Positions 34,513 to 44,236 are shown, counted from the first letter of the stretch. The stretch: 64,000 bases of DNA from JABHGY01 sp964525185 (GCA_964525185.1 CAZGFQ010000010.1:1-64000), one strand, 5' to 3'. Notes: generated by a model not told the origin, from the sequence alone. Made by a program: numbers and translations.

Positions 34513-35800
34513 TTTTCCCCAATAAAAAGGATTTCAAATTTTGATTGCTTTCTTTGAAAAGGTTTTGTGTTTGAATGCTCATAAATCCTGAAGTAAAAAA
34601 CGAATCTAAATATGGATCCAAAAATATACGTTCATTTTCAATTCGTAGTGATTTACTTCTCCTGTCTAATCCTTTTTGCGCGAAGCCACAAATTATTTTT
34701 AACCAATCTCCGATTGTTTTAGAACGGGGGCCAGGTTGACTTAAATCTAATGTTTTCGCTGCGGCGTTGAGCTGTTCTCTTTCTGATTGTGTAATAGGTT
34801 GAAACAGATCTGTTAATTCTTCTTGGATGGATGGCTCGGATAATAATCCCATCCAAAAAGCTGCTGGCGCCATTTCAAACCCTCTTGGGGGGCGATCAGC
34901 ACCACGAACCTCTAACACATTTTTAAACCGTACATGAGTAAATATTTGGTGCAATGCGGCCATGATATGTTCATTGTTTAATAAATTGTTTCTATCCATT
35001 TTTTCTAAATATTCTCCCAATGATCCATTAAAACCTTCAGCGTCTCCATTGTTTTTGTATATAAAAATGGCAGGAGCATTCAAAACAAATGAACTGAATT
35101 TTTCTAATAACCCATCCTCCGATGTAATATGATGATCAATTAAATTACCGCATCGGGTGGGGTCAGTATCATCCCAAATATCATAACGTTTATTTTTATT
35201 ATTAGTTGTTTTGCCATTCATAAAGGGGCTATTTGCAAAAAGTAATGCGCAAAATGGTTCTAGGACATCTGAAAGCCATGCCATTTTTTCAGCTTCATTC
35301 TTTGACGATATATCAATATTAACCTGAACGCTTGTTGTATTACGCATCATCCAAGGGCCGTGGTTGCCAACTTGTTGAAATCGATTATTCATTAATTGGT
35401 ATTTATTTTTCTTTATTAGGTCAATCTTGTCTGGAGTGTATAGTGGCTCTAACGCAAAATCCATATGAACCAAATTATATTTCTGTACAATTTTTTTTAC
35501 CCTATTAAAGTGAGCTTTCATTTGAAAATCGACTGAGTGTAAATCTGTAAAAGGAGAAGATGCCCATTCAAGTTGCCCTCCCGGTTCAAGTGAGTAAATA
35601 GATTTTGGAGATTCACCTATAGCTAATTCATTAATTTCTTTTATGAAATCCATAGCTGAAAATTGATCCGTTTTATTTACGGGTATTCGATTTAATTTAG
35701 CATCATAAAAGAAACATTCAATTTCAACGCCTATTCGCCTTTTCTTTGGGTCGGTTAAATTAGATAAAATGACAGATTGAATATGGTCGTTTAGGGACAT
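34505..35800 (-). CDS. gshA: Glutamate-cysteine ligase family 2 (GCS2) protein
   Basis: 431 residues, plant/proteobacterial-type glutamate-cysteine ligase. RRIGVEIECFFYD is the metal/ATP-binding start. IYSLEPGGQLEWASSPFTDLHSV, NNRFQQVGNHGPWMMRNTTSVQVNID and LEVRGADRPPRGFEMAPAAFWMGLL follow family order and spacing. It would ligate glutamate and cysteine, the first step to glutathione or another gamma-glutamyl thiol. No gshB is in the window. Immediately followed, with overlap, by a gamma-glutamyl-hydrolase-like gene. Confidence 0.8.
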   Translation of the reverse strand: MSLNDHIQSVILSNLTDPKKRRIGVEIECFFYDAKLNRIPVNKTDQFSAMDFIKEINELAIGESPKSIYSLEPGGQLEWASSPFTDLHSVDFQMKAHFNRVKKIVQKYNLVHMDFALEPLYTPDKIDLIKKNKYQLMNNRFQQVGNHGPWMMRNTTSVQVNIDISSKNEAEKMAWLSDVLEPFCALLFANSPFMNGKTTNNKNKRYDIWDDTDPTRCGNLIDHHITSEDGLLEKFSSFVLNAPAIFIYKNNGDAEGFNGSLGEYLEKMDRNNLLNNEHIMAALHQIFTHVRFKNVLEVRGADRPPRGFEMAPAAFWMGLLSEPSIQEELTDLFQPITQSEREQLNAAAKTLDLSQPGPRSKTIGDWLKIICGFAQKGLDRRSKSLRIENERIFLDPYLDSFFTSGFMSIQTQNLFKESNQNLKSFLLGKNG

Positions 35801-35931
35801 TTAAACTCGCTTAAGAATTTTGTTTGGTAATGAAATTTAATAATTTGCATAGTTTAACTTACGAATCGACAACATTAAAGAAAGCCTATTTGAACATTTG
35901 AAATAAATTAAAAGTCGGCTAAAATACAAGG

Positions 35932-37008
35932 ATGTACCTCTTCGAGAAAATTAAATGTTGTCTTCCGATTTTAGGCCTGTGGGGAATAATTCTTGCCCAA
36001 TCGCCTGCTCAACAAAAAACTATTAAGCATTACCATGTCATTATAAATAACAATAAACAAATAAAAGAGTTAACGGGATTGGCTCATATTTCCTATTTAG
36101 ATAATGGTGCAATTTTAGATTCTACAAACTACTCCTTTATTGTCCCTTTAAGTGAAAAATATGCTTATGTGGATGGCCCAGATGAAGGGCTCAGACTTTT
36201 AAGAAAAATGGATAAAGAAATAATTGATCGATTTGAGTATAAATATAACTTAAACGGATTGTTGGATAATATTATTTGCAAAGGAAGTTTAAATCAAATT
36301 ATTTGGAAAGAATTCTACAAATACACTCCAGATAATGTTTTAATAAAAACAATTCGGTTTAACCCAAGTAAAGCGGAATCTCGCAAAAACCTACTTCGAT
36401 TAAAAAAACAAAAAAATAAGAGCTCATGGAGTGAAGCTTTTGTGTATGACAGTACGGGCACTATGATGGAACACCAAGAATTCTATGACGAATATTTAAT
36501 AGAGCGCACAACATATCGTTTGCTAGACAATGAAGAGCGTACTTTATTACAAGAGTATTTTGATCCATCATTAATCCAAAAAACTGTTTACAAATTCAAT
36601 GAATTAGGTAAAATAAAACACCAGTTAATCATAAAAGGAATGGGTGTATCTGTAAAATCCATCACTTATTCTTATGATGGGTTTGGCCGAAAAAATAAAA
36701 CAATTACATTTAATGAAGATGGGCTTGTGCAAGATTCTATTAAATGGAGCTATAAACAAAACCAATCTATTTCAATGCACTATAATGAAATGGGTTATAT
36801 TCATAGACAGTTCGTTAAAGATTTTGATTCCCGCTTAAGGATAGAAAAAGAACGTCGATTAGATGGCATTGGAAACTTATTATTTAAACAAGTTTATTCT
36901 TATTCTGAAGGTGGCAATTTATATATGATTCGAAAGTTTAATCCGCTCCACCCAAACCGGACAAATGAAAAAATTCCACTTAACGTTTCCATATTTGAAT
37001 ATGATTAA
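35932..37008 (+). CDS. Secreted RHS/YD-like repeat protein
   Basis: 358 residues. Signal peptide in LPILGLWGIILAQ. The body consists of irregular repeats of about 20-25 residues built around Y-x-Y/F-[ND]-x-x-G (YKYNLNGLLDNI, FVYDSTGTMMEHQEFYD, YKFNELGKIKHQLI, YSYDGFGRKNKTITF, MHYNEMGYIHRQFV, YSYSEGGNLYMI). The YD/RHS style suggests a beta-sheet shell or rod. No toxin domain or RHS core motif is present. It opens a run of three repeat-protein genes. Confidence 0.65.
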   Translation: MYLFEKIKCCLPILGLWGIILAQSPAQQKTIKHYHVIINNNKQIKELTGLAHISYLDNGAILDSTNYSFIVPLSEKYAYVDGPDEGLRLLRKMDKEIIDRFEYKYNLNGLLDNIICKGSLNQIIWKEFYKYTPDNVLIKTIRFNPSKAESRKNLLRLKKQKNKSSWSEAFVYDSTGTMMEHQEFYDEYLIERTTYRLLDNEERTLLQEYFDPSLIQKTVYKFNELGKIKHQLIIKGMGVSVKSITYSYDGFGRKNKTITFNEDGLVQDSIKWSYKQNQSISMHYNEMGYIHRQFVKDFDSRLRIEKERRLDGIGNLLFKQVYSYSEGGNLYMIRKFNPLHPNRTNEKIPLNVSIFEYD

Positions 37009-37049
37009 ATTCAAGCATCGGTATTGTGCCGAATAATTTAGGAGGTCTC

Positions 37050-37868
37050 ATGAAAACCATAGACACAAAAAGCCTTTTGATTGGTGTATTATTTACACTG
37101 CTTATATTATCTACCTACGGCTTTAGAACAGAAACAGATGAATTAGGTAATCTTGTGGTTAAAAGTTTAACCATTGAAGATGATCGAGGTGTAATAATGA
37201 CCTATATTGGAAATGGATATATACAAACATATAACCAATATGGCGAATCCACATTATTTGCGGGGACAGGGAAAGATGGTGGTGGTTATATGCGCACCTA
37301 TAATGGAAATGGCGATGAATCTGCCTACGTGGGTACAGGACGTCTTGGTGGTGGTTATATGCGTACATATAATAATAGCGGAAAAGAAACTACATATTTA
37401 GGAACCGGTTCTGATAATGCTGGGCAAGTTCGTATTTATAGTAAGGAAGGTGAAACTTCATCATACCTCGGTGATGGATATGTCCAATTTTACAATCAGT
37501 ATGGAGAACGCACTCTTTTTCTTGGTACGGGAACAACAGGTGGTGGGTATATGCGCACCTATAATTTTGATGGTAGAGAAAGTGTATATTTAGGAACCGG
37601 CGCTGATAGTACAGGACAAATTCGAATATATGACAATGCTGGTGAAACGGCTAGCTTTGTAGGGAATGGGTATTTTCGAACGTATAACCAGTTTGGAAAA
37701 TTAACATCATTCCTTGGCACTGGAGCTGATGGCGGAGGTTATCTTAGGACCAATAATAAGTTTGAAACTGAAACAGCATTTTTGGGAACAAATAATTCAA
37801 ATGAAGGACTTATTAACCTAAATGATAAGTTTGGTCAGAGTTTTTGGATTAGAATTAATAAAAATTGA
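37050..37868 (+). CDS. Membrane-anchored Gly/Tyr repeat protein (predicted beta-solenoid or fibre)
   Basis: 272 residues from the ATG at 37050, preceded by a perfect AGGAGG; an in-frame ATG 24 bases upstream is not used. One N-terminal helix (SLLIGVLFTLLILSTYGF) anchors the protein. The rest is about nine copies of a 19-24 residue unit with consensus GGYMRTYNxxGxETxYLGTG. A higher-order repeat starts with NQYGE at about 57, 146 and 208. Near-identical DNA copies (GGTGGTTATATGCG at several sites) point to recent duplication. The regular aromatic/Gly pattern suits a beta-solenoid or trimeric fibre facing the periplasm or exterior. No family recognised. Confidence 0.65.
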   Translation: MKTIDTKSLLIGVLFTLLILSTYGFRTETDELGNLVVKSLTIEDDRGVIMTYIGNGYIQTYNQYGESTLFAGTGKDGGGYMRTYNGNGDESAYVGTGRLGGGYMRTYNNSGKETTYLGTGSDNAGQVRIYSKEGETSSYLGDGYVQFYNQYGERTLFLGTGTTGGGYMRTYNFDGRESVYLGTGADSTGQIRIYDNAGETASFVGNGYFRTYNQFGKLTSFLGTGADGGGYLRTNNKFETETAFLGTNNSNEGLINLNDKFGQSFWIRINKN

Positions 37869-37923
37869 TTTTTTGATTTTTCCAATGGGTATTCTTAACT
37901 TTACCGAACATAAGGTAATCCGA

Positions 37924-37958
37924 GGGAGAATAAGGCATCCTTTTTATTATTCTCTCCC
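37924..37958. terminator. Hairpin between repeat-protein genes
   Basis: GGGAGAATAA and TTATTCTCTCCC arms with a TC bulge, 34 bases before the next ATG. It may be a weak terminator of the preceding gene or a leader structure. Confidence 0.3.
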
Positions 37959-37991
37959 TTATAAACATTATTTCAAGGAAAGGATCTGACT

Positions 37992-40900
37992 ATGCGCAGA
38001 TACCTAGGCGTTTTCGCTTTATTATGTCTGGTTCAGGGCCAGAATGACAGTCTTGTATCCACTTATTATTCGAGTGGTGCTCAAAAATCTTTAGGTTTTT
38101 ATACCGAAGGTGTCCGTGATGGTTTATGGACTGAATGGTATGAGGGTGAAGTTTATCAAGATTTTGGAGCTGACGGCCAGCCCAACACCCAAGATGAGGG
38201 TGAGGGAAACGGCGTATGGGACTCAACAGAAACCATTACTTTAGATTTAAATAATAATGGATTATATGACCCGCCACAATTATCTACTGAAGGATTTTAT
38301 ATTTCTGGAAACAGGGATTCTCTTTGGGTTTTCTGGTATCCGAATGGAAATAAAAAAGAACGAGCTTTATATAAAAATGGTAAACTAAATGGGGCATTAA
38401 ATAAATGGTATGATAATGGGAATCGAAAAGAAGGCGGAGTCTATGTTGGCGGAGTTCAAGATAGCGTTTGGACTTGGTTTTATGAGAATGGAATTAAAGA
38501 AGAAGAGGCCTTTTTTACAGATGGGGAGCAAGAAGGAAAATGGACCTTTTGGTATGAAGATGGCACCAAAAAAGAAGTTCGAAAATATGTAAATGGAGAA
38601 AAAGATAGTACATGGGTTGTTTGGTACCCAAATGGAAACCGCAAATCTCTTGTAACATATGTTGACGGAAAATTGACAGGTCCGTGGATTTCATGGTATG
38701 AAGATGGAATTTTTAAAGAAAAAAGCGGTGAATATAATGTTAATAAATTACATTCTCTTTGGACTGCATGGTCAAAAAAAGGAAGAAAAACAGAGGAAAT
38801 TACGTATAACAATGGTACAAAAAGTGGCCCATGGGTTCAGTGGAATTCTTTCGGTGATAAAGTATTAGAAGGGAATTTTAAAAAATCAGAAAAAGATGGT
38901 GAATGGATTTATTTCTATGATAATGGGCTAAAAGAGAAACAAGAGAATTATATCGATGGAAATAAAAATGGTAAATGGGTCTGGTGGAGAATTGATGGTA
39001 TTAAAGATTTAGAAGGAACATATATAAATGATATTAAACACGGTATATGGACTCATTGGAATACAGCAGATCATAAAAAGTTAGAAGAAACTTTTGTCGA
39101 TGGAAAATTAGATGGAAAATTAACCACCTGGTTTAATAATGGGAATAAACAGCGCGAGGGTATTTTCAGAAATGGTGAAAATGAAGGTGTTTGGTCTTAC
39201 TGGAATCCCGACGGTGCTATCGATTATACTTTTGACTATGGAAAAGGATTAGATAGATCTGTTATTGCGGGGTTAGAACAAAGAGATAGCGTTTATTACA
39301 AAATTGGGAAAGCAAAACCATTTACGGGTATTATTGTTGAAACGGGTGGTGCAAGAAAATATTTACTTCTTGGACGATTTGAAAAAGGTTTAAAACACGG
39401 AAAATGGATTCAGTGGCATCGAAATGGTCAAAAATCGATTCATGGGTCTTATCGATATGGACAAAAACATGGTGAATGGACTTTGTGGTATCGAGAAGAT
39501 GAAATGGAAAAAATGGATGCTTTCACTGAGGGTGAATATAGCGGTGGTACTTTCAAATATTGGGACGAAGACACATACCGCAAAGAACGTGGGTATTTTA
39601 CGAATGGAAAAGTAGATAGTGTTTATAAGTATTGGTATCCAAATGGTCATTTATCACGTGAAGAGCGATACACTAATGGCGTAAAAAATGGAAAATGGAC
39701 AGAATGGTATCAGCATGATCATGACTTACAATTTTCTGACGGAAGCTGGAGTTATCGAGGAGACACTTATCGCCTAGAAGATGGTGAAGAATTATGGAAT
39801 TGGTGGTGGTATCATAATGATAATAAAAAGAAAGAAGGATATTATCTGAATGGTATTGAACACGGCCACTGGACTTGGTGGTATCATAATGGGGCAAAAG
39901 AATCTGAAGGAAATTATACATCTGGCGAACAAGATGGGTCTTGGCTTTATTATACAGACAATGAAATTATTGCAGAAGAAGTATCCTTTAAAATGGGCGA
40001 ACGCCATGGTCGTTCTGCTAAATGGTTGAGCGCTGAAGAAAAAGAATGGGAGAAATTCTTTAAAAATGGAAAATTAGATGGGCCAAGTACTTATTGGTCA
40101 AATGGATATCGTATGACTATGACATCTTACAAAAATGATATACCAGAAGGTCCTTGGGTTATTTGGTATCCCAATGATACACAAGTAAAAGAACAAGGCT
40201 TTAACCAAAATGGGAAACGGAGTGGTTTGACAACTTATTGGTATTCCGATAGCGTTAAACAAAAAGAAGGATACTACTCTAATGGTAAGCCAGATGCTGT
40301 ATGGTCTTATTGGAATACAAAAGGAGAGAAAGATTTTGATTTCGATTTTGGGAAAAATTTAGAACAAATTGAAATTGCCCAAATAAATGAAGTTGAAGGG
40401 CTCTTTTATAAGCTTAGCGATGAAACACCTTTTACGGGTGTTATTGTTGATGATATTGAAACGGCTGGATACCTATTTTTAGGAGCGGTTAAGAATGGAC
40501 AAAAAGATGGTCCTTGGATAAAATGGTATCCTGGCGGTAAAAAAGTACCTGAGGTAACTATTACAGAAATTCCTGAACCTGAACCATTTAAACCGTGGAG
40601 TGGAAATAAAGAAGAACAAGGGTCTTATAAAAATGGTAAAAAACATGGCGAATGGACAGAATGGTTTGGAAATGAACATGTGAAATCTCACGGCGAATAC
40701 AACGAAGGTATTATGGTTGGAGAATGGACCTTTTGGTATGATAACGGAGCCATCGAAAAGAAAGGTCACCTCGAAAATGGTAATGCACACGGTGTATGGG
40801 ACTTTTGGGATAGAGATGGACGTAAAATTCAACAAGGCTCATTTAGCAATGGAATAAAAAATGGCCAGTGGGTTGCTTGGTTTGAAGATGGACGCACAAC

Positions 40901-41081
40901 AGAGGGATACTATTCCAGCGGTAAAAAACATGATGTTTGGATTAGTTGGTGGGATGCAGAGCGCGGAAGAAAAGAAATGCAAGGAACTTATCGCGAAGGT
41001 AAAATGGTAGATAAATGGTATTTCTACAACGCTGATGGAAACTTGAAAGAAGTTCGATACTTTTCCCCATCATTTAAGTAG
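37992..41081 (+). CDS. Giant secreted MORN-variant (YwqK-like) repeat protein
   Basis: 1029 residues with signal peptide MRRYLGVFALLCLVQGQ. Nearly the whole length is about 35-40 units of the MORN-variant/YwqK type, about 22-24 residues each, of the form NGKKNGKWxxWYxNGxKKxEGxY. Two non-repeat insertions, near residues 415-465 and 790-840, share KPFTGIIV / TPFTGVIV, suggesting the array was built from two duplicated halves. The YwqK name (antitoxin) in databases does not imply a toxin-antitoxin role here. Likely an exported scaffold or binding surface. It follows the two other repeat proteins on the same strand. Confidence 0.75.
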   Translation: MRRYLGVFALLCLVQGQNDSLVSTYYSSGAQKSLGFYTEGVRDGLWTEWYEGEVYQDFGADGQPNTQDEGEGNGVWDSTETITLDLNNNGLYDPPQLSTEGFYISGNRDSLWVFWYPNGNKKERALYKNGKLNGALNKWYDNGNRKEGGVYVGGVQDSVWTWFYENGIKEEEAFFTDGEQEGKWTFWYEDGTKKEVRKYVNGEKDSTWVVWYPNGNRKSLVTYVDGKLTGPWISWYEDGIFKEKSGEYNVNKLHSLWTAWSKKGRKTEEITYNNGTKSGPWVQWNSFGDKVLEGNFKKSEKDGEWIYFYDNGLKEKQENYIDGNKNGKWVWWRIDGIKDLEGTYINDIKHGIWTHWNTADHKKLEETFVDGKLDGKLTTWFNNGNKQREGIFRNGENEGVWSYWNPDGAIDYTFDYGKGLDRSVIAGLEQRDSVYYKIGKAKPFTGIIVETGGARKYLLLGRFEKGLKHGKWIQWHRNGQKSIHGSYRYGQKHGEWTLWYREDEMEKMDAFTEGEYSGGTFKYWDEDTYRKERGYFTNGKVDSVYKYWYPNGHLSREERYTNGVKNGKWTEWYQHDHDLQFSDGSWSYRGDTYRLEDGEELWNWWWYHNDNKKKEGYYLNGIEHGHWTWWYHNGAKESEGNYTSGEQDGSWLYYTDNEIIAEEVSFKMGERHGRSAKWLSAEEKEWEKFFKNGKLDGPSTYWSNGYRMTMTSYKNDIPEGPWVIWYPNDTQVKEQGFNQNGKRSGLTTYWYSDSVKQKEGYYSNGKPDAVWSYWNTKGEKDFDFDFGKNLEQIEIAQINEVEGLFYKLSDETPFTGVIVDDIETAGYLFLGAVKNGQKDGPWIKWYPGGKKVPEVTITEIPEPEPFKPWSGNKEEQGSYKNGKKHGEWTEWFGNEHVKSHGEYNEGIMVGEWTFWYDNGAIEKKGHLENGNAHGVWDFWDRDGRKIQQGSFSNGIKNGQWVAWFEDGRTTEGYYSSGKKHDVWISWWDAERGRKEMQGTYREGKMVDKWYFYNADGNLKEVRYFSPSFK

Positions 41082-41165
41082 CCAAAAATTGACATATAAT
41101 GCGCTACAACCTGTTTCGTGGGTAGGTTTAGTGGCTCTATAATTAATCTATAAAGGAGTTTCATT

Positions 41166-41216
41166 ATGAAAAAACTCTTATTGGTCATTTTGTACCATTT
41201 GGCAATAAATGGCTAA
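41166..41216 (+). pseudogene. Signal-peptide stub of a lost secreted protein
   Basis: GGAGTTTCATT precedes ATG AAA AAA CTC TTA TTG GTC ATT TTG, i.e. a ribosome site and the start of a typical signal peptide (MKKLLLVILYHLAING), but the frame stops after 16 codons. The 340-base gap between the MORN protein and ppdK contains nothing else coding, only a small hairpin AACAGGA/TCCTGTT at 41270-41289. This looks like the remnant 5' end of a deleted gene; a short regulatory peptide is possible. Confidence 0.35.
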
Positions 41217-41421
41217 TCATTATATCAATCTAGATATTGTGAAATTATTTGAATACAAAATGCTTCGCGAACAGGAAGCGCATCCTGTTAAAATAAAGAT
41301 TTCCTAAATAACTACTATTATCTGTATTTCCTTCTGAAACTTTAGAACGATGCCACATTTTCTTTCTAAATTCGGCACCTTATTATCTTACAATTTTATT
41401 AAAAAGAAAGCATACAATACA

Positions 41422-44124
41422 ATGAAACACGTTTATCAATTTGGAAATGGTCAAGCAGACGGTAAAGCAGATATGAAAAATTTACTTGGTGGAAAAGGTG
41501 CCAACCTCGCAGAAATGAATTTATTGGACGTTCCGGTCCCGCCAGGATTTACTATAACAACTGATGTTTGTACCGAATACAATAAGGTGGGCCAAGACCA
41601 GACAGTTCAGATGATTAAAGCAGAAGTAGAGCTGGGTGTTAAAAATGTAGAAAAAATTATGGGTGCTGATTTTGGTGGGACAGAAAACCCATTATTGCTT
41701 TCTGTTCGATCAGGTGCGCGTGTTTCTATGCCAGGCATGATGGATACTGTTTTAAACCTTGGTTTGAACGATTTAGCGGTTGAAGCCATTGCTAAAAAAT
41801 CGGGTGACGAAAGATTTGCTTGGGATTCTTATCGTCGATTTGTTCAAATGTATGGAGATGTTGTTCTGGGAATGAAACCCGAATCCAAAGAAGATATTGA
41901 TCCTTTTGAAGCTATTATGGATGAATTAAAAGAAAGTCGCGGTATTGAACTTGATACAGATTTCACCATTGAAGATTTAAAAGAACTTGTTTATAAATTT
42001 AAATCTGCCGTAACAGCGCAAACAGGGAAAGATTTTCCTAATAATCCCTGGGATCAACTTTGGGGTTCTGTAATGGCTGTATTTGATTCATGGGAAACGC
42101 CTCGGGCTGTCTATTATAGAAAACTTAATAAAATCCCAGATGATTGGGGAACGGCTGTAAATGTTCAAGCGATGGTATTTGGAAATATGGGCAATAATTC
42201 CGGGACAGGCGTTGCTTTTACGCGAGATGCTGGAACAGGTGAAAATATTTTTAATGGTGAATATTTGATCAACGCCCAAGGAGAAGATGTGGTTGCTGGT
42301 GTTCGAACTCCGCAACAAATCACTAAGGTTGGGTCTGAAAGATGGGCACAATTAGCAGGTGTTGATGAAGATGTAAGAAAAAACATATACCCATCTCTTG
42401 AAGAATTAATGCCAGAAATATATGTTGAGCTGGATGAAATTCAAAATAAACTCGAAACACATTATAGAGATATGCAAGATGTAGAATTCACAATGCAGGA
42501 TGGAAAATTGTGGATGCTTCAAACACGATCGGGGAAACGAACTGGTTTTGCAATGGTTCGTATTGCAATGGAAATGTTAGATAATGGAGAAATTGATGAA
42601 AAAGAAGCTCTCCTTAGGATGGAACCAAATAAATTAGACGAATTACTCCATCCTGTTTTTGACAAATCTGCTATGGCTGAGGCTCGTATATTAACAAAAG
42701 GGCTTCCTGCATCTCCAGGAGCAGCAACAGGCCAACTTGTATTCTTTGCAGATGAAGCTCATAAATATGATAATGCAATTTTAGCTCGTATTGAAACATC
42801 TCCAGAAGATTTAGAAGGTATGAATATTGCAAATGGAATCTTAACTGCGCGTGGCGGAATGACGTCTCACGCAGCTGTTGTAGCCCGAGGTATGGGTAAA
42901 TGTTGTGTTTCTGGGGCTGGTGAATTAAAAATCAATTATAAAACCAGAATAATGGTTGTGAACGGTGAAACCTTTAAGGAAGGAGATTGGGTTTCTTTAA
43001 ATGGGTCCACTGGGGAAATTTTTGAAGGTAAAATTAAAACAATCGACCCAGAATTATCAGGAGACTTTGAAAAGTTAATGGATATTACGGGAAAATATTC
43101 AAGAATGTCTGTTCGTACAAATGCAGATACTCCACATGATAGTAAAGTAGCTAGAGAGTTTGGCGCAAAAGGAATAGGGCTTTGCCGTACAGAACATATG
43201 TTTTTTGAAGGTGAAAAGATCGTTGCAATGCGTGAAATGATTTTAGCTGACGATACAGCTGGACGTGAAATTGCATTAGAAAAACTACTACCTATACAAC
43301 AAAAAGATTTTGAAGGTATCTTTGAAGCTATGGATGGACTTCCTGTTACTGTGCGCCTTCTAGATCCGCCGTTACACGAATTTGTGCCTCATGAAGAAAA
43401 AGGGCAGCAAGAAATGGCAGATGTGATGGGTGTTTCTATAGATGTAATTAAAGAAAAAGTAGAGGATTTATCAGAATTTAATCCAATGCTTGGTCACCGA
43501 GGATGTCGACTTGGAAATACTTATCCCGAAATTACTGTTATGCAAACAAGGGCCATTATTGGGGCTGCTCTCGCATTAAAATCAAAAGGTATAACTGCTA
43601 TTCCTGAAATTATGATTCCATTAACCGGGACTGTGGCAGAAATGCAATTACAAGAACAAATTGTACGTGACACTATTAAAGATTTATTTGATGAAAAGAA
43701 GGATTCTATTAACCATCTAGTTGGCACAATGATTGAAATCCCAAGAGCCGCTCTTACGGCCGATAAAATTGCTGAGCATGCTGAATTCTTTTCCTTTGGG
43801 ACGAACGATTTAACACAAATGGCATTTGGATATTCTCGAGATGATGCCGGGAAATTCCTTCCTGTTTACTTGGAAAAAGGCATTCTGAAAAATGATCCAT
43901 TTGAAGTATTAGATCAAGAAGGTGTTGGGCAATTAGTAGAAATGGCTTGTGAAAAAGGACGCCAAGCACGCCCGGGTATTAAATTAGGTATCTGTGGTGA
44001 ACATGGTGGTGAGCCGAGTTCTGTAGAATTTTGCCATCGGGTTGGATTAGATTATGTTTCTTGTTCACCATTCAGAGTACCAATTGCGCGGCTATCCGCT
44101 GCTCAGGCAAACTTAAAAGATTAA
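41422..44124 (+). CDS. ppdK: Pyruvate, phosphate dikinase
   Basis: 900 residues from the ATG at 41422, which gives the family start (KHVYQFGNGQADGKADMKNLLGGKGANLAEM). An in-frame ATG at 41350 would add 24 unrelated residues. The ATP-grasp half has LLSVRSGARVSMPGMMDTVLNLG and DVEFTMQDGKLWMLQTRSGKRT. The swivelling domain has GGMTSHAAVVARGMGKCCV with the phospho-His, and the C-terminal barrel has GIGLCRTEHMFF, MLGHRGCRLG and FFSFGTNDLTQ. It interconverts pyruvate, ATP and phosphate with PEP, AMP and PPi. Confidence 0.95.
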   Translation: MKHVYQFGNGQADGKADMKNLLGGKGANLAEMNLLDVPVPPGFTITTDVCTEYNKVGQDQTVQMIKAEVELGVKNVEKIMGADFGGTENPLLLSVRSGARVSMPGMMDTVLNLGLNDLAVEAIAKKSGDERFAWDSYRRFVQMYGDVVLGMKPESKEDIDPFEAIMDELKESRGIELDTDFTIEDLKELVYKFKSAVTAQTGKDFPNNPWDQLWGSVMAVFDSWETPRAVYYRKLNKIPDDWGTAVNVQAMVFGNMGNNSGTGVAFTRDAGTGENIFNGEYLINAQGEDVVAGVRTPQQITKVGSERWAQLAGVDEDVRKNIYPSLEELMPEIYVELDEIQNKLETHYRDMQDVEFTMQDGKLWMLQTRSGKRTGFAMVRIAMEMLDNGEIDEKEALLRMEPNKLDELLHPVFDKSAMAEARILTKGLPASPGAATGQLVFFADEAHKYDNAILARIETSPEDLEGMNIANGILTARGGMTSHAAVVARGMGKCCVSGAGELKINYKTRIMVVNGETFKEGDWVSLNGSTGEIFEGKIKTIDPELSGDFEKLMDITGKYSRMSVRTNADTPHDSKVAREFGAKGIGLCRTEHMFFEGEKIVAMREMILADDTAGREIALEKLLPIQQKDFEGIFEAMDGLPVTVRLLDPPLHEFVPHEEKGQQEMADVMGVSIDVIKEKVEDLSEFNPMLGHRGCRLGNTYPEITVMQTRAIIGAALALKSKGITAIPEIMIPLTGTVAEMQLQEQIVRDTIKDLFDEKKDSINHLVGTMIEIPRAALTADKIAEHAEFFSFGTNDLTQMAFGYSRDDAGKFLPVYLEKGILKNDPFEVLDQEGVGQLVEMACEKGRQARPGIKLGICGEHGGEPSSVEFCHRVGLDYVSCSPFRVPIARLSAAQANLKD

Positions 44125-44136
44125 ACTACAATCGTG

Positions 44137-44169
44137 AGGCAGGTGAAAAAAATACAAACTCACCTGCCT
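44137..44169 (+). terminator. Probable ppdK terminator
   Basis: AGGCAGGTGA and TCACCTGCCT, perfect 10-base arms with a 13-base A-rich loop, 12 bases past the ppdK stop. TCTCTATATTTTTT follows, a moderately T-rich tail. Confidence 0.65.
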
Positions 44170-44208
44170 TCTCTATATTTTTTAATACCGGATAATCTAT
44201 ATACTCTT

Positions 44209-44236
44209 TTGTTTTAGCGTCAAAAAACAATATAAT
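44209..44236 (+). promoter_or_regulatory. Candidate promoter of the asnB leader transcript
   Basis: TTGTTT at 44209-44214 and TATAAT at 44231-44236 are separated by 16 bases. A second TATAAT at 44251-44256 is an alternative -10. Transcription from here would start before the Asn-rich leader ORF at 44280. Confidence 0.5.

Noticed and set aside
37992..41081. YwqK-type antitoxin / toxin-antitoxin locus
   Set aside because: The repeat family name is historical; the protein is secreted and giant, and no toxin gene is adjacent.
37050..41081. Tandem DNA repeats as a CRISPR array
   Set aside because: Repeats are coding, variable in length, codon-periodic and without constant spacers; no cas genes are present.
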